From Paracoccus alkanivorans (GTDB taxonomy: Bacteria; Pseudomonadota; Alphaproteobacteria; Rhodobacterales; Rhodobacteraceae), in NCBI RefSeq assembly GCF_003697785.1, contig NZ_QOKZ01000005.1:248001-312000 (forward strand): DNA of 64,000 nt, written 5' to 3'. A model generated the notes under the pieces. That model saw only the letters and a program-made list of their open reading frames with translations. It had not been told where the DNA came from and searched no databases. Of this stretch, positions 53,302 through 62,338 are shown in pieces (position 1 is the first letter of the stretch; every line of letters begins with the position of its first letter). A program made the translations under genes and the position numbers.

Positions 53302-53766
53302 ATGAACAAGATGATCATTAACGAACTGACCCGCGACGACCTGACAGCACTAATCCTGCGTGCCAAGAAGCATGCGGGATTGAGCTGGGCCGAGATTGCC
53401 GAGAGGATCGGCATGTCGCCGGTCTGGACCCATTCCGCCGCGACCGGCATGAATGCCTTTCCCGAGGACAAGGCCCGCGCCTTCGCCGAATTGCTGGGCC
53501 TGCCCGACAGCACCGTAGATCTGTTGGTCGAAAGCCCGCTCAAGCATTGGGACCAGACGGTGCCGACCGATCCCTGCATCTATCGCCTTTACGAGATCGT
53601 CGGGGTCTATGGCCCCACGATCAAGGCGATGATCAACGAGGAATTCGGCAATGGCATCATGTCGGCCATCGATTTCTCGATGCAGGTCGAGCGCGAGCCG
53701 AACGCAAAAGGCGACCGCGTCAAGGTCACCATGTCCGGCAAATATCTGGAATACGCGAACTGGTAG
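53302..53766 (+). CDS. cynS: Cyanate hydratase (cyanase)
   Basis: 154 residues, the size of CynS (about 156). The N-terminal helical domain is RDDLTALILRAKKHAGLSWA. The C-terminal catalytic domain has the Arg and Glu of PCIYRLYEIVGVYGPTIKAM and the Ser of NGIMSAIDFSM, matching catalytic Arg96, Glu99 and Ser122 of E. coli. It converts cyanate and bicarbonate to ammonia and two CO2 (via carbamate). It is 39 bp upstream of a formate/nitrite-type channel gene. Confidence 0.95.
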   Translation: MNKMIINELTRDDLTALILRAKKHAGLSWAEIAERIGMSPVWTHSAATGMNAFPEDKARAFAELLGLPDSTVDLLVESPLKHWDQTVPTDPCIYRLYEIVGVYGPTIKAMINEEFGNGIMSAIDFSMQVEREPNAKGDRVKVTMSGKYLEYANW

Positions 53767-53805
53767 TGCCCGGCCTTTAGGGACGCCCAACAGGAAGGAA
53801 ATACC

Positions 53806-54663
53806 ATGTCTTACGTCACCCCGCCCGATTTCGCCCGGAAGATGATCGATGCCGGCGAGTCCAAGGTCTTCATGTCCACTAGGGATACCTTGATCCGCGC
53901 CTATATGGCCGGCGCAATCCTTGCGCTCGCGGCGGCTTTCGCCGTGACGGTCACCGTCAATACCGGAGAGCCGCTGATCGGGGCGTTGCTGTTCCCGGTC
54001 GGGTTCTGCATGCTGTATCTGCTGGGCTTCGATTTGCTGACCGGCGTGTTCACGCTGGTTCCGCTGGCGCTGCTGGACAAGCGCAGCGGGGTCACCATGA
54101 AGGGACTCTGGCGGAACTGGGGGCTGGTCTTCTGCGGCAACTTCGCGGGTGCCTTCACGGTCGCGGTCTTCATGGCGATCATCGTCACCTTCGGCTTTTC
54201 CGAGGCCCCGAACGCGGTCGGCGAGAAGATCGGCCATATCGGCGAGGGGCGCACGCTTGGCTATGCCGCCCATGGTGCTGCAGGTATGCTGACGCTGTTC
54301 GTGCGGGCGGTGATGTGCAACTGGATGGTTTCGACCGGCGTAGTCGCGGCAATGATGTCAACCAGCGTCTCGGGCAAGATCATGGCCATGTGGATGCCGA
54401 TCCTGGTGTTCTTTTACATGGGGTTCGAGCATTCCATAGTGAACATGTTCCTGTTTCCGGCGGGGATCCTGCTGGGCGGACAATTCACCTGGCTGGATTA
54501 CCTGTTCTGGAACGAGATCCCGACAGTGCTGGGCAACCTGGTCGGCGGGCTGACCTTTGTCGGCGCGATGATCTACGCGACGCATTACAAGACCTCTTCC
54601 CCCCGGACTCGTGATGCCGGCCTGCACCATGATGACAATGCTGCTACGGTGCCTGCCGAATAA
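53806..54663 (+). CDS. Formate/nitrite transporter family protein, probably paired with cyanase
   Basis: 285 residues with six membrane helices of the FocA/NirC fold (GAILALAAAFAVTVT, GALLFPVGFCMLYLLGFDLL, FVRAVMCNWMVSTGV, MGFEHSIVNMFLFPAGI). The conserved helix break residues and the central His of GFEHSIVNM are seen. It follows cynS by 39 bp with a good ribosome site (AGGAAGG). It could carry cyanate, nitrite or bicarbonate in, or release ammonium-coupled ions; the neighbour makes a small anion in cyanate metabolism most likely. Confidence 0.85.
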   Translation: MSYVTPPDFARKMIDAGESKVFMSTRDTLIRAYMAGAILALAAAFAVTVTVNTGEPLIGALLFPVGFCMLYLLGFDLLTGVFTLVPLALLDKRSGVTMKGLWRNWGLVFCGNFAGAFTVAVFMAIIVTFGFSEAPNAVGEKIGHIGEGRTLGYAAHGAAGMLTLFVRAVMCNWMVSTGVVAAMMSTSVSGKIMAMWMPILVFFYMGFEHSIVNMFLFPAGILLGGQFTWLDYLFWNEIPTVLGNLVGGLTFVGAMIYATHYKTSSPRTRDAGLHHDDNAATVPAE

Positions 54664-55239
54664 ACGCATGTCAGGTTTCGCACGCTCGGCACTCGGTTCA
54701 CTCCAAGGAAAACCCGCAAAGCTGGTATGATCGGGACGGGCATAGAGCCATGAGGCGGGTCTGCCGGAGGCCCATTACAACTTGTCACCTCCGCTTTCTG
54801 GTTCGGTCGCCGTTCTGTGTAACTGCATATTTTTTCTGCATGACCCGTTCGGACTTGGCTTGGCAGCGCCCTGCTAGTTCTGGCCTTGGACGTAATATTA
54901 ACGCGGTCATGGCGTAACAATTCGTCAAGCTGATCATGGAAAAGAATGGCATCGGCGTAACAAAACCGCATGTTGGAGAACCGCCAGAAATCTCGCCCAG
55001 AAGAGGTGTAGTATTACCGGCAACATTCGGAAACGGATCCACAAATTACAAGGCACCTTGCCGCCCAAAAGGCCATCAAATGTCACGCAAAACTGACGAG
55101 AACCGCGCTCATGAAAATTTTCTCGCGGTCAGTGCCCGATAGCAGGACAGCGATCCTCCACCCCCCGACATTGACTGGTGCGCCAGCACCATGCCAATCT
55201 CTGAAAGTTCAGCTGCAATACCTGACGCGTCGAAGCCCC
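54664..55239. other. Intergenic stretch, no gene seen
   Basis: 576 bp downstream of the channel gene. Composition falls toward AT in the middle (TTTTTTCTGCATGACC-like). Open frames such as 54585-54971 (minus) have no family features. No RNA gene, repeat array or terminator with T-run was recognised. Confidence 0.35.
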
Positions 55240-55554
55240 CTACCCTCCAACGATCTCGCTGATCTGCACGATGGGCGCGATATCTGTATAGTTGGCGACG
55301 TCCGCGCGGATCTCCGCGCGATGGGGCCCTAACGCCTCCTGGAATATCTCCAGGGTCGGCGAGTAGACGTGGCAAGCCGCGACGAATTCCGGCGTGCTTC
55401 CAGGTTCGCCACCCGCAACACCCTTCTCGATCTCGTAGCGCAGGCAGGCATCACCGAGCCGTTCCTGGATCATTGGCATGTGGCGGGTGCGGTAGTAGTC
55501 GTGATCGAACCTGGAGCCGCCATCGGCCGGATAGTAGACGCTCATCTTGATCAT
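55240..55554 (-). CDS. EthD-family protein
   Basis: 104 residues from ATG 55554 (MIKMSVYYPADGG), with AGGAG 10 bp upstream on that strand. The family signature FDHDYYRTRHMPMIQERLGD is clear, and EFVAACHVYSPTLEIFQEAL to YTDIAPIVQISEIVG completes the small ferredoxin-like barrel. EthD proteins support ether-degrading P450s or act as small isomerases/dehydratases; the role here is unknown. A longer in-frame start (55701) is not used. Confidence 0.85.
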   Translation of the reverse strand: MIKMSVYYPADGGSRFDHDYYRTRHMPMIQERLGDACLRYEIEKGVAGGEPGSTPEFVAACHVYSPTLEIFQEALGPHRAEIRADVANYTDIAPIVQISEIVGG

Positions 55555-55915
55555 GGCCGGACTCCTGCCTGAACGCTCCAAAGAACCAGGAGAGGTCCGG
55601 AGAAATGGGAACGTTTCTTCATTCAAACCATCTGTTCTGCATATGCGTAGTGAAGGCGAAAATTTCTGTCGCTCGAGAACGCTAACCCTAACCTTCCACA
55701 AAGCAAACCTAGTGCCACGGCATATGCGAGAGGGGCGGCGAAATCCCGCAACATGGGAACAATGACAGAACCAAGATCAATGAATCGTTTCTGCATTGGA
55801 ACCGAATGACGCCTTCGACGGCACACCCCAACGAATACAGGCCAGTGGTTTGGACAGACCGGGCGCGACGATGTAACACTCCAACACACACGCCCAGATT
55901 TGGAGCGAGTTAGCA
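55555..55915. other. Intergenic stretch, no gene seen
   Basis: 361 bp between the EthD gene (minus) and the DUF4336 pseudogene (plus). Both promoters should be here. No motif was strong enough to name. Confidence 0.35.
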
Positions 55916-56607
55916 GTGATATCCTTTGGCTCCGAGTTTTGGCTCATTAATGGCCCCGTGGTAACCGGCGCAACGGGGTTCACGTTTCCAACGCGTATGG
56001 CTGTGGTTCGACTGCCGGGGGAAGGCGGATTATGGATTTGGTCTCCGGTAGCTTTGACCCAGGATGTTCGAGCCGCCGTCGATGCCCTTGGTCCCGTGCG
56101 CCATCTGATTGCCCCCAATAGCCTACACCACATGTTTCTCGCCGATTGGGCCGCTGCCTACCCTGATGCAAGGGTTCATGCCACAACCGGTCTGACACAG
56201 CAGATCGCAGGGACAGCGATACATTCGACCATGAACAATGAACCGGACCCGGCCTGGGCCGGGGTGATCGATCAGGTGGTCGTATCAGGAAACCGAATCA
56301 CGACGGAAGTGGTGTTCTCCACCGGGCGTCGGCCACAGTGCTGGTGACGGATCTCGTGCAGCAGATCCCGCGAGACTGGTATCGCGGCTGGAGGGCCGTA
56401 GTCGCCCGGCTCGACCTGATGACCGCCCCCATACCGTCTGTGCTCCGAAAATTCCGTTTGGCAACCACGGACAGAGTCGCAGCGCGGGGTGTCATCGGGC
56501 GCGTTCTGGAATGGCCTGCCGAGCGCCTCGTGATGGCGCACGGCAAGCCACTACAGTCAGGCGGAAAAAAGGCACTATCGCAGGCTTTCGAGTGGTTGAT
56601 GCGGTAG
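55916..56607 (+). pseudogene. DUF4336 protein gene with a one-base frameshift
   Basis: Two plus-strand frames join to one DUF4336 protein. The first reads ISFGSEFWLINGPVVTGATG, PTRMAVVRLPGEGGLWIWSP, LIAPNSLHHMFLADWAAAYP and ends prematurely at 56347. The second carries on with VLVTDLVQQIPRDWYRGWRA, LRKFRLATTDRVAARGVIGR and AERLVMAHGKPLQSGGKKAL. Around 56315-56320 the frame needs one extra T (VVFFHRAS...) to join. The protein resembles a metallo-hydrolase-like fold of unknown role. Either the gene is dead or one T was lost in sequencing. Confidence 0.75.
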
Positions 56608-56652
56608 ACCATGCCATCATGTGTCATGGAAAAGTTAGCCTGTTTTCCCAGG

Positions 56653-56835
56653 CTATAGCCCGATGATCCGGAATCCCGCCAAGACCATGAGGATTCCAAT
56701 CACAACGATTGGCCAGATGGACATCTGCACGCCCACCCCGATAGCCAGCCCACCAAGCGCAAACAAGGCATAGCCAAACCCGGCCTCGATGAGAATGCGC
56801 ATGCCTGCGGCAAGCCGTTTCAAGATAGCGGTCAC
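56653..56835 (-). CDS. Small two-helix membrane protein, 60 residues
   Basis: Starts with GTG at 56835 after GGGAGAG on the reverse strand. The sequence has two hydrophobic helices (FGYALFALGGLAIGVGVQMS and IWPIVVIGILMVLAGFRIIG). It ends with TAG. No family is recognised. Size, ribosome site and helix pattern favour a real gene. Confidence 0.5.
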   Translation of the reverse strand: MTAILKRLAAGMRILIEAGFGYALFALGGLAIGVGVQMSIWPIVVIGILMVLAGFRIIGL

Positions 56836-57004
56836 GATCTCTCCCTTACCGGGCCGGGTTCAGTATCCTGCGGTCAATGCTGCCCTCTCGGGAATTGCCA
56901 TGCAATCTTCTTGCGTTGATCGGCGCGATGCACCCAACCTTCGCAGTGTCGGTTCCGGGCGGCAATGTGCTATTCTCGGCTCACATTGTCGAGGAGAGAC
57001 CGGA

Positions 57005-57631
57005 ATGTCCGAACAGGTGACGATCTGGACCTATGATTGGGTTCCCGAGGGACCCCGGGGTTTCGTGCGCGACATGCGGCTGAGATGGGCGTGCGAGGAA
57101 GGCGGGCTTGCCTACTCCGTGCGAACAGTCCCCTTCAAGGACCGGGGGCCTGATCATTTGGCGCGTCAACCCTTTGGCCAGGTTCCATTCCTGAGCGATG
57201 GCGAAGTTGAAATATTCGAGAGCGGCGCGGGGCTGCTGCATCTCGCCCGGAAAAGCGAAAAACTCATGCCACGCGACCCTGTAGGAGAAGCTCAGACGTT
57301 GCAATGGGCGATCGCCGCGCTCAACTCGATCGAGATGGTTTCGGTCCCCTGGTGGTTTCTGGAAGTGACTGGCGCCGAAGAGAATAATCTGGCCGGCTGG
57401 CTGGAAAGCCGCCTCAACCACATGGAGAACGTCCTGAAGGAGCGGAAATGGTTGGCCGCCGACCGCTTTACTGTCGCAGACCTGTTGATGGCCGATGTTC
57501 TGCGGGTGGCAAGGGTTCGTTCGTTCGGGGATCGGCCGGCGACGGAGTCCTATGTGGCGCGGATCACGGAACGCCCCGCGTTCAAGAAGGCTCATGCCGG
57601 CCAAATGGCGCATTTCGCAAAGGCCGATTGA
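57005..57631 (+). CDS. Glutathione S-transferase
   Basis: 208 residues from ATG 57005 with GAGGAGAG upstream. The N-terminal thioredoxin-like domain (PRGFVRDMRLRWACEEGGLA) contains QPFGQVPFLSDGEVEIFESG (glutathione-binding cis-Pro and Glu-Ser). The helical C-domain has ERKWLAADRFTVADLLMADV. The typical N-terminal Ser/Cys is less clear (YDWVPEG). It stands alone; substrate not known. Confidence 0.85.
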   Translation: MSEQVTIWTYDWVPEGPRGFVRDMRLRWACEEGGLAYSVRTVPFKDRGPDHLARQPFGQVPFLSDGEVEIFESGAGLLHLARKSEKLMPRDPVGEAQTLQWAIAALNSIEMVSVPWWFLEVTGAEENNLAGWLESRLNHMENVLKERKWLAADRFTVADLLMADVLRVARVRSFGDRPATESYVARITERPAFKKAHAGQMAHFAKAD

Positions 57632-57722
57632 GGTTACTCATCACGCACGAGAACTGAAGTGGCAGCATGCAAACGAATGCGGAAACGGACCAGCGTAGCG
57701 AAGACAGCCATTCTGAGACCTC

Positions 57723-57787
57723 TCTGTCCGTATCAGTGTCATCCAGGTTGGGCCCCAATCGCATATGGGCGTTGACCGATCGGAGCC
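57723..57787. repeat. Dispersed repeat family B, copy 2
   Basis: Partner of 36631-36703: CTGTCCGTATCAGTGTCATC at its start and TTGACCGATCGGAGCCC at its end. It lies between the GST gene and a GNAT gene transcribed toward it, and could add to termination. Confidence 0.5.
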
Positions 57788-57788
57788 C

Positions 57789-58337
57789 TCACCGAACCTT
57801 GGAGTAGACGATGCAATCCCGAGGTTGACCCGAGATATTCGGATGCTGAGCATAACGGCGCAGGATGCCTTCGCGCGTCATTCCCGCTTTCTCCATGACG
57901 CGGGCAGATGCAAGGTTATCCACGTCGCAGAACGCTTCCGCCCTGAATACGTTGGGGTGCGATAAGGCATGGCCTACTAACCAGCGCATAACCTCCGAAG
58001 CGCACCCCTTACCCCAAGCTGAAGCTCGCAAGACATAACCATAGTTCACGCGATGTCCATTGAGCCGAGAATGGAACATGCCCATCAGATCACCGGGTTG
58101 TTGACGTTGGAATGCGACGACTGGAAATCCTTTATCCTGATCCCATTCGGATACTGCGAGTTTAAGGAAGGCTGCCGTATCAACCACATTCGCGTGCGGC
58201 TTCCATCTGAGAAACCGGGTAACCGTCGCGTCAGTCGCGTAGCTATGGAAAATTGTTTCCGCGTCATCCATTCTCACACGCCTGAGAATATAATGACGGG
58301 TCCCGAACTCATTGGGAAGGCGATAAGGTTCATTCAT
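57789..58337 (-). CDS. GNAT N-acetyltransferase, RimJ/RimL type
   Basis: 182 residues. The acetyl-CoA loop is seen near VNYGYVLRASAWGKGCASEV, followed by HPNVFRAEAFCDVDNLASAR and MEKAGMTREGILRR, typical of RimJ/RimL-like acetyltransferases. The substrate is unknown. Confidence 0.82.
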   Translation of the reverse strand: MNEPYRLPNEFGTRHYILRRVRMDDAETIFHSYATDATVTRFLRWKPHANVVDTAAFLKLAVSEWDQDKGFPVVAFQRQQPGDLMGMFHSRLNGHRVNYGYVLRASAWGKGCASEVMRWLVGHALSHPNVFRAEAFCDVDNLASARVMEKAGMTREGILRRYAQHPNISGQPRDCIVYSKVR

Positions 58338-58492
58338 ATGGATACCTTACCCGGTTGGCACAGCCCCACAACAGCCTGGATGTCCGCAACGCCCCGCATT
58401 GCCATCGGCCAAGCACGTGTTGCGTGGACAATATAGGAAACGAGCCCAAAGCCGCGGTTGCCTTGCACGGACGGCTAATTTAGCATGCTGTT

Positions 58493-58951
58493 ATGTTTCA
58501 ACGCGCCAATATTCGCCCGGCACAGGATGCGGATGTTAATCAGATCAGTGACCTGGTGCAGCGCACCATCCGTATAAGTAACGGAAGGGATTATTCTGCT
58601 GCAGTCATTGAGCGTGTGGCGAACAACTTTACGACTGGGATGGTTCACGAGTTCCTCCGGCAGAGGGCCGTTTTGGTAGCCCATGATGCTGAAAAAATCG
58701 TGGGCACGGCAGGTCTTCAGGGCGACGTGGTGCGAACAGTTTTCGTGCTTCCTGAAATGCAAGGGTTGGGCATCGGGCGCCAGCTCATGGACGCCATCGA
58801 AACCTTAGCAAATCGTGAAGGCGTGCCTATACTTCGTGTTCCCGCATCATTGACGGCCAGATCGTTTTACGCTCGCCTCGGATACGTTGAGATCAACGAA
58901 GTCCTCCACGGCGAAGAACGCACCATAGTCATGGAGAAGGTCCTCGGCTAG
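58493..58951 (+). CDS. GNAT N-acetyltransferase
   Basis: 152 residues. Motif A (VRTVFVLPEMQGLGIGRQLM) carries the Q-x-x-G-x-G acetyl-CoA loop. A C-terminal SFYARLGYVE completes motif B. The substrate is unknown. It faces away from the preceding GNAT gene; no operon partner is seen. Confidence 0.82.
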   Translation: MFQRANIRPAQDADVNQISDLVQRTIRISNGRDYSAAVIERVANNFTTGMVHEFLRQRAVLVAHDAEKIVGTAGLQGDVVRTVFVLPEMQGLGIGRQLMDAIETLANREGVPILRVPASLTARSFYARLGYVEINEVLHGEERTIVMEKVLG

Positions 58952-59188
58952 CTTGCGGACAGCGTCTGCTGCGTTGCCGTCCAGGCAGATACGATGTTGC
59001 GAATGGAAAAAATGACAGGTTGGAGACCTTAGCGGTCTCCTCTGCCTTCTGGTTCTTCCTTGGTCGTGCAATCCATGTTACTCGAATGTCTCGTCGTCAG
59101 GCTTCGTTTCCCATTCACACTCTGAAGCTGCACCAATGTAGTGCCAACGTCGGTAGAAAAGCTAGCATCGATGGTGGAAAACTGGCCT

Positions 59189-60827
59189 AGGCTGTGTGGA
59201 AACTTTTGCGGCCAGACCCGCGCGCGACGTTATCGGTTCAGAGGGAGTGTTTCGCTTGATCGGTCGTCTCCCGCCCGCCTGCGGGCCACGGAGAGGGTGC
59301 TGGATGCCTTCCCGCAGCGTTTTCTGCCTGTTCAGCCGGGAATAGCCGCCATCAGCCTGCGGATGCCGATAAGGGCGACCATGCGCTTGATGTTATAGGC
59401 CAACACGTTCAACGCCATTTCGGTCCTGACGCCTCGAAGGCGGCGCGTCAGGAAATGGGTGACCCCCATCCAGGCTTTGATCGTTCCGAAGGGATGCTCG
59501 ACCGTACTTCGGCGCAGGGTCATGGGATCGGCGTCGCTGCGCAGGCGGTCGCGCATCTCGTCCACCAGATGCTCGTATTCCCAGCGGGTGATGCGGCGCT
59601 CCTTGCCCGTGGTGCAGCGCGACTGCACAGGGCAGTGCTGGCATTCATTGGTCCAGTATCGCCGGACCTTGAGCCCGTCTTCCTCGCGCGTGTAGCGATA
59701 GGTCAGCTCATCCCCTGTCGGGCAGATATAGACGTCGCGCGCGGCGTCATATTTGAAGTCGGCCTTCACATACATGCCCTTGCTGAGGTTCCCGGATGTT
59801 TCCGGGCGTGGCAGGGTCGCAGTGATACCAGCATCGTGGCAGGCGACGATCTCGGCGCCGCTGAAATAGCCCTTGTCGGCGAGGGCGTGCAGATCATCAC
59901 GCCCAAGCGCCTCCTTGGCTGCAATCGCCATCGGGCTGAGCTGGTCCCGGTCGAACCCTTTGTTCGTGACGTCATGGGTGACGATGATGTGGGTTTCGGT
60001 ATCCAGGCACATTGCGCATTGTAGCCCACCATGCCGCTGTTGCGCGCGCTGGTGGCCATGGCGCGGGCATCCGGGTCGGTCAGGGATATCTGGCCATCAG
60101 GGGCATCGGCCAGCGCCGTGTCCATCGCCTTGAGTTTCCCGATCTCCTGCTTCAGGCGCCCGTATCGCTGCGCCAGATGCGCAACCCTCTCGGTCCGCGC
60201 TTCGCCTTCTTCCTGCCGGTCGATGCGGACCATCTCGGTGATGTAGCGTTCGACGTCCGCTTCCAGATGCGCGAGGCGGCTGGCGATCTTGCCCTTGGTG
60301 AAGTTCTTGTCGCGGTTGTTAACCGCCTTGAATTTGCTGCCATCGATGGCCACGCAATCCCCCTTCAGCGTGCCGATACGGCGGCACAGCTCGACAAATT
60401 GCGCGCAGGTCTTGCGGATGGCCGCACTGTTCTCACGTCGGAAATCCGCGATGGTCTTGTGATCCGGCACCAGCCTGCTGGTCAGCCACATCACCTCGAC
60501 ATTGCGCCCCGCCTCGCGCTCCAGCCTTCGACTGGAGGGGATACGGTTGAGATAGCCGTAGATGAACAGCTTGAGCAGAACCGCAGGGTGATATCCGGGC
60601 CGCCCCGTGCGTGCAGGTGCTGAACGGGCGAACCCAAGGCCGGGCAGATCGAGTTCATCCACGAAGAGATCGACGACGCGCACGAGGTTGTCCTCGTCGA
60701 TCCAGTCCTCCAGGCGATCCGGAAAAAGCGTGATCTGACCGCGATCAACCCCTTCAATGAAACCTGACATAAATGCACCCCCTGTATCATAGAAAACATA
60801 CCACATCTTGGGGTTTCCACACAGCCT
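59189..60827 (-). mobile_element. IS1182-type insertion sequence, about 1.64 kb
   Basis: The ends are matching inverted repeats: AGGCTGTGTGGAAAC at 59189-59203 and GTTTCCACACAGCCT at 60813-60827, identical over 15 bp. One transposase region lies between them, reading leftward. No clear target duplication is visible next to the ends. The transposase has one frameshift, so this copy is probably unable to move. Confidence 0.85.
59332..60770 (-). pseudogene. IS1182-type transposase with one frameshift
   Basis: From ATG 60770 the frame reads MSGFIEGVDRGQITLFPDRL, a DUF772 N-terminal domain (PARTGRPGYHPAVLLKLFIY), then a helical linker. At about 60011-60016, in the region of GMVGYNAQ, the frame changes. 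The second frame continues with CLDTETHIIVTHDVTNKGFD (catalytic Asp region), LADKGYFSGAEI, WTNECQHCPVQSRCTTGKER and VEHPFGTIKAWMG to the stop at 59332. One base has been lost where the frames meet. The family normally has a single uninterrupted frame. Confidence 0.85.
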
Positions 60828-60888
60828 CGGCCGACAGCGGACATTCAAGCGGTGGCAACGAAAGTCCGTTTCGTCCCGCAACGCGAAC

Positions 60889-61164
60889 CTACCTCTTCGA
60901 GATACTACGGCTTTTCCGGCCCCTGCGTAGATTGCCATGTATCACATAAATTAGATGACCTGTTATTACGAGTTGAGCAATCTTTCCATGAGGAGCGATA
61001 TCCTCCCAACCCGTTAGGATGACATAAGTCGAGCCGGCAGAAAGCAGCAGAATTTCACCCCAGGCGATCGCCCGAGATACTGGGTGCTCTGCCCGCCGAA
61101 GCCAATCGATTCCTGAACCGATGGCTCCGAGCGTTCTTACAACAATATTCTCATCAGCCATCAA
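60889..61164 (-). CDS. Small membrane protein of unknown function
   Basis: 91 residues (MMADENIVVRTLGAIGSGID) with two hydrophobic helices (AIAWGEILLLSAGSTYVILT and KIAQLVITGHLIYVIHG) and a basic tail (RRGRKSRSISKR). No family is recognised. It lies between the IS element and the restriction fragments. No ribosome site is outstanding. Confidence 0.45.
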   Translation of the reverse strand: MMADENIVVRTLGAIGSGIDWLRRAEHPVSRAIAWGEILLLSAGSTYVILTGWEDIAPHGKIAQLVITGHLIYVIHGNLRRGRKSRSISKR

Positions 61165-61439
61165 GTCCGCCAGAGCCAGTTCGCTGCTGCAGTGATGGTA
61201 TCAAGAAGGGGAACGTCCGCAAAGTCCGCAGATCGACACGCAGAGTCCAGACCGGCCACTCATGTGCTGCGGATATAATGAAGCGCCTTCGCTTATGCAG
61301 AAGAACACCACGATCCCCGGTGACCTTCTACCTCCCTTCGTTTTTCGCGTGGGCGCTTCCGCATTTCGGCCATTCACCAGTGTCGCGACAACCTGTGCTT
61401 CTAGCAATACACCGCTGCGGACGGTGTTGAACGACGCCT

Positions 61440-61493
61440 GAGGGCTGCGAGGCGGTCCTGTGTCGCGCGTTCGCTGCGGGGGCGTTCAGGCAT
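61440..61493 (-). pseudogene. hsdR start fragment (type I restriction endonuclease, first 18 codons)
   Basis: The ATG at 61493 overlaps the hsdS stop by 8 bp and encodes MPERPRSERATQDRLAAL, the usual start of HsdR subunits (E.RSERATQ.R). After about 61440 the frame continues only with unrelated residues to TAG at 61401. The remaining N-terminal nuclease and motor domains are missing. The gene end is found at 63002-63802 on the other strand. Confidence 0.6.
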
Positions 61494-62250
61494 GGGCGGC
61501 CTCCGGTTCACATGTCTCTACTACTGAAACAGGCAGGCGCACCCGGCCGGTCAGCAGCGCCTGCATCATGGCTTGCTTGATGTCTCGGGTCTTTGCGAGC
61601 CTTGCCTCAAGGGCAGCAATTTCGGCTTCCATGTCCGACAGAACGCGGGCGATGACTCTCTGCTCGTCAGGCTCGGGAAGCGCGATCTCTGCGCTCGCGA
61701 TGTGCTTACGATTTGTGGCGTAGACCTTCGTGCCTGCCGCCAGCCTACGAAGATGGGCGATGAACGCTGGGACGAACTGCAGGTACCCCTTGAAGCCATC
61801 GGCGAGCACCTGCTTGTCGAAGCGGGCCGCAATCGTGTGTTGCCCGGCTACGGCCTCGATACCGCTGGCGCCCTCGATCTCCAGTGATTTCCCCACGCCA
61901 AGGAGATCTTCGGAAGCGTCGACAAACACGACATCACCATCCTCGAGACGGGTCAGACGAGCAGCGGCGGCCGCCGAGAGGCGCGGCATTATCGCTTTGT
62001 TCACATCGAGACGGATCGATGACGAAACGTGGATGTCGCCGTAGTGGAGATAGCAAACCGGATCATTGACGGTGAGCTGTGCGCGCGAATGCACGCCGTT
62101 GCGTAGGAAGGAGACATGGTCGCCTAACCGCTTTACCTGCCAGGGATCCGTGAAGCCCGGCATTCGGGTCTCGCCGATGAGCAAGCGCTGCATCGCGCCA
62201 GTCCGCAGATCACGCTTCTTGGTAATGAGTCGGCGGATCGCCGCCATCCC
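61486..62250 (-). pseudogene. hsdS: hsdS fragment (type I specificity subunit, C-terminal half)
   Basis: The frame contains the central conserved helix (MAAIRRLITKKRDLRTGAMQ, RLLIGETRMPGF) and one full target-recognition domain (DPWQVKRLGDHVSFLRNGVH, GYLQFVPAFIAHLRRLAAGT, NRKHIASAEIALPEPDEQRV). A closing coiled coil follows (MEAEIAALEARLAKTRDIKQ, AMMQALLTGRVRLP). A complete HsdS has two such halves; the first is missing and the frame upstream of about 62250 is unrelated. There is no hsdM nearby. A half-HsdS can sometimes form a dimer, but here no partners are present. Confidence 0.8.
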
Positions 62251-62338
62251 CACCGCCGCGCTCGATCCGCCCCACAGTGCGGCGTCTCCCACGGTCCCCG
62301 CGCTTATCGGGTCCGGGTCCCCATCGGTCGTGCCTCGG

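Noticed and set aside
59022..59040. Hairpin GGAGACC/GGTCTCC after the GNAT gene
   Set aside because: Seven pairs with a five-base loop but no T-run, and about 70 bp from the stop. Too weak to list as a terminator.
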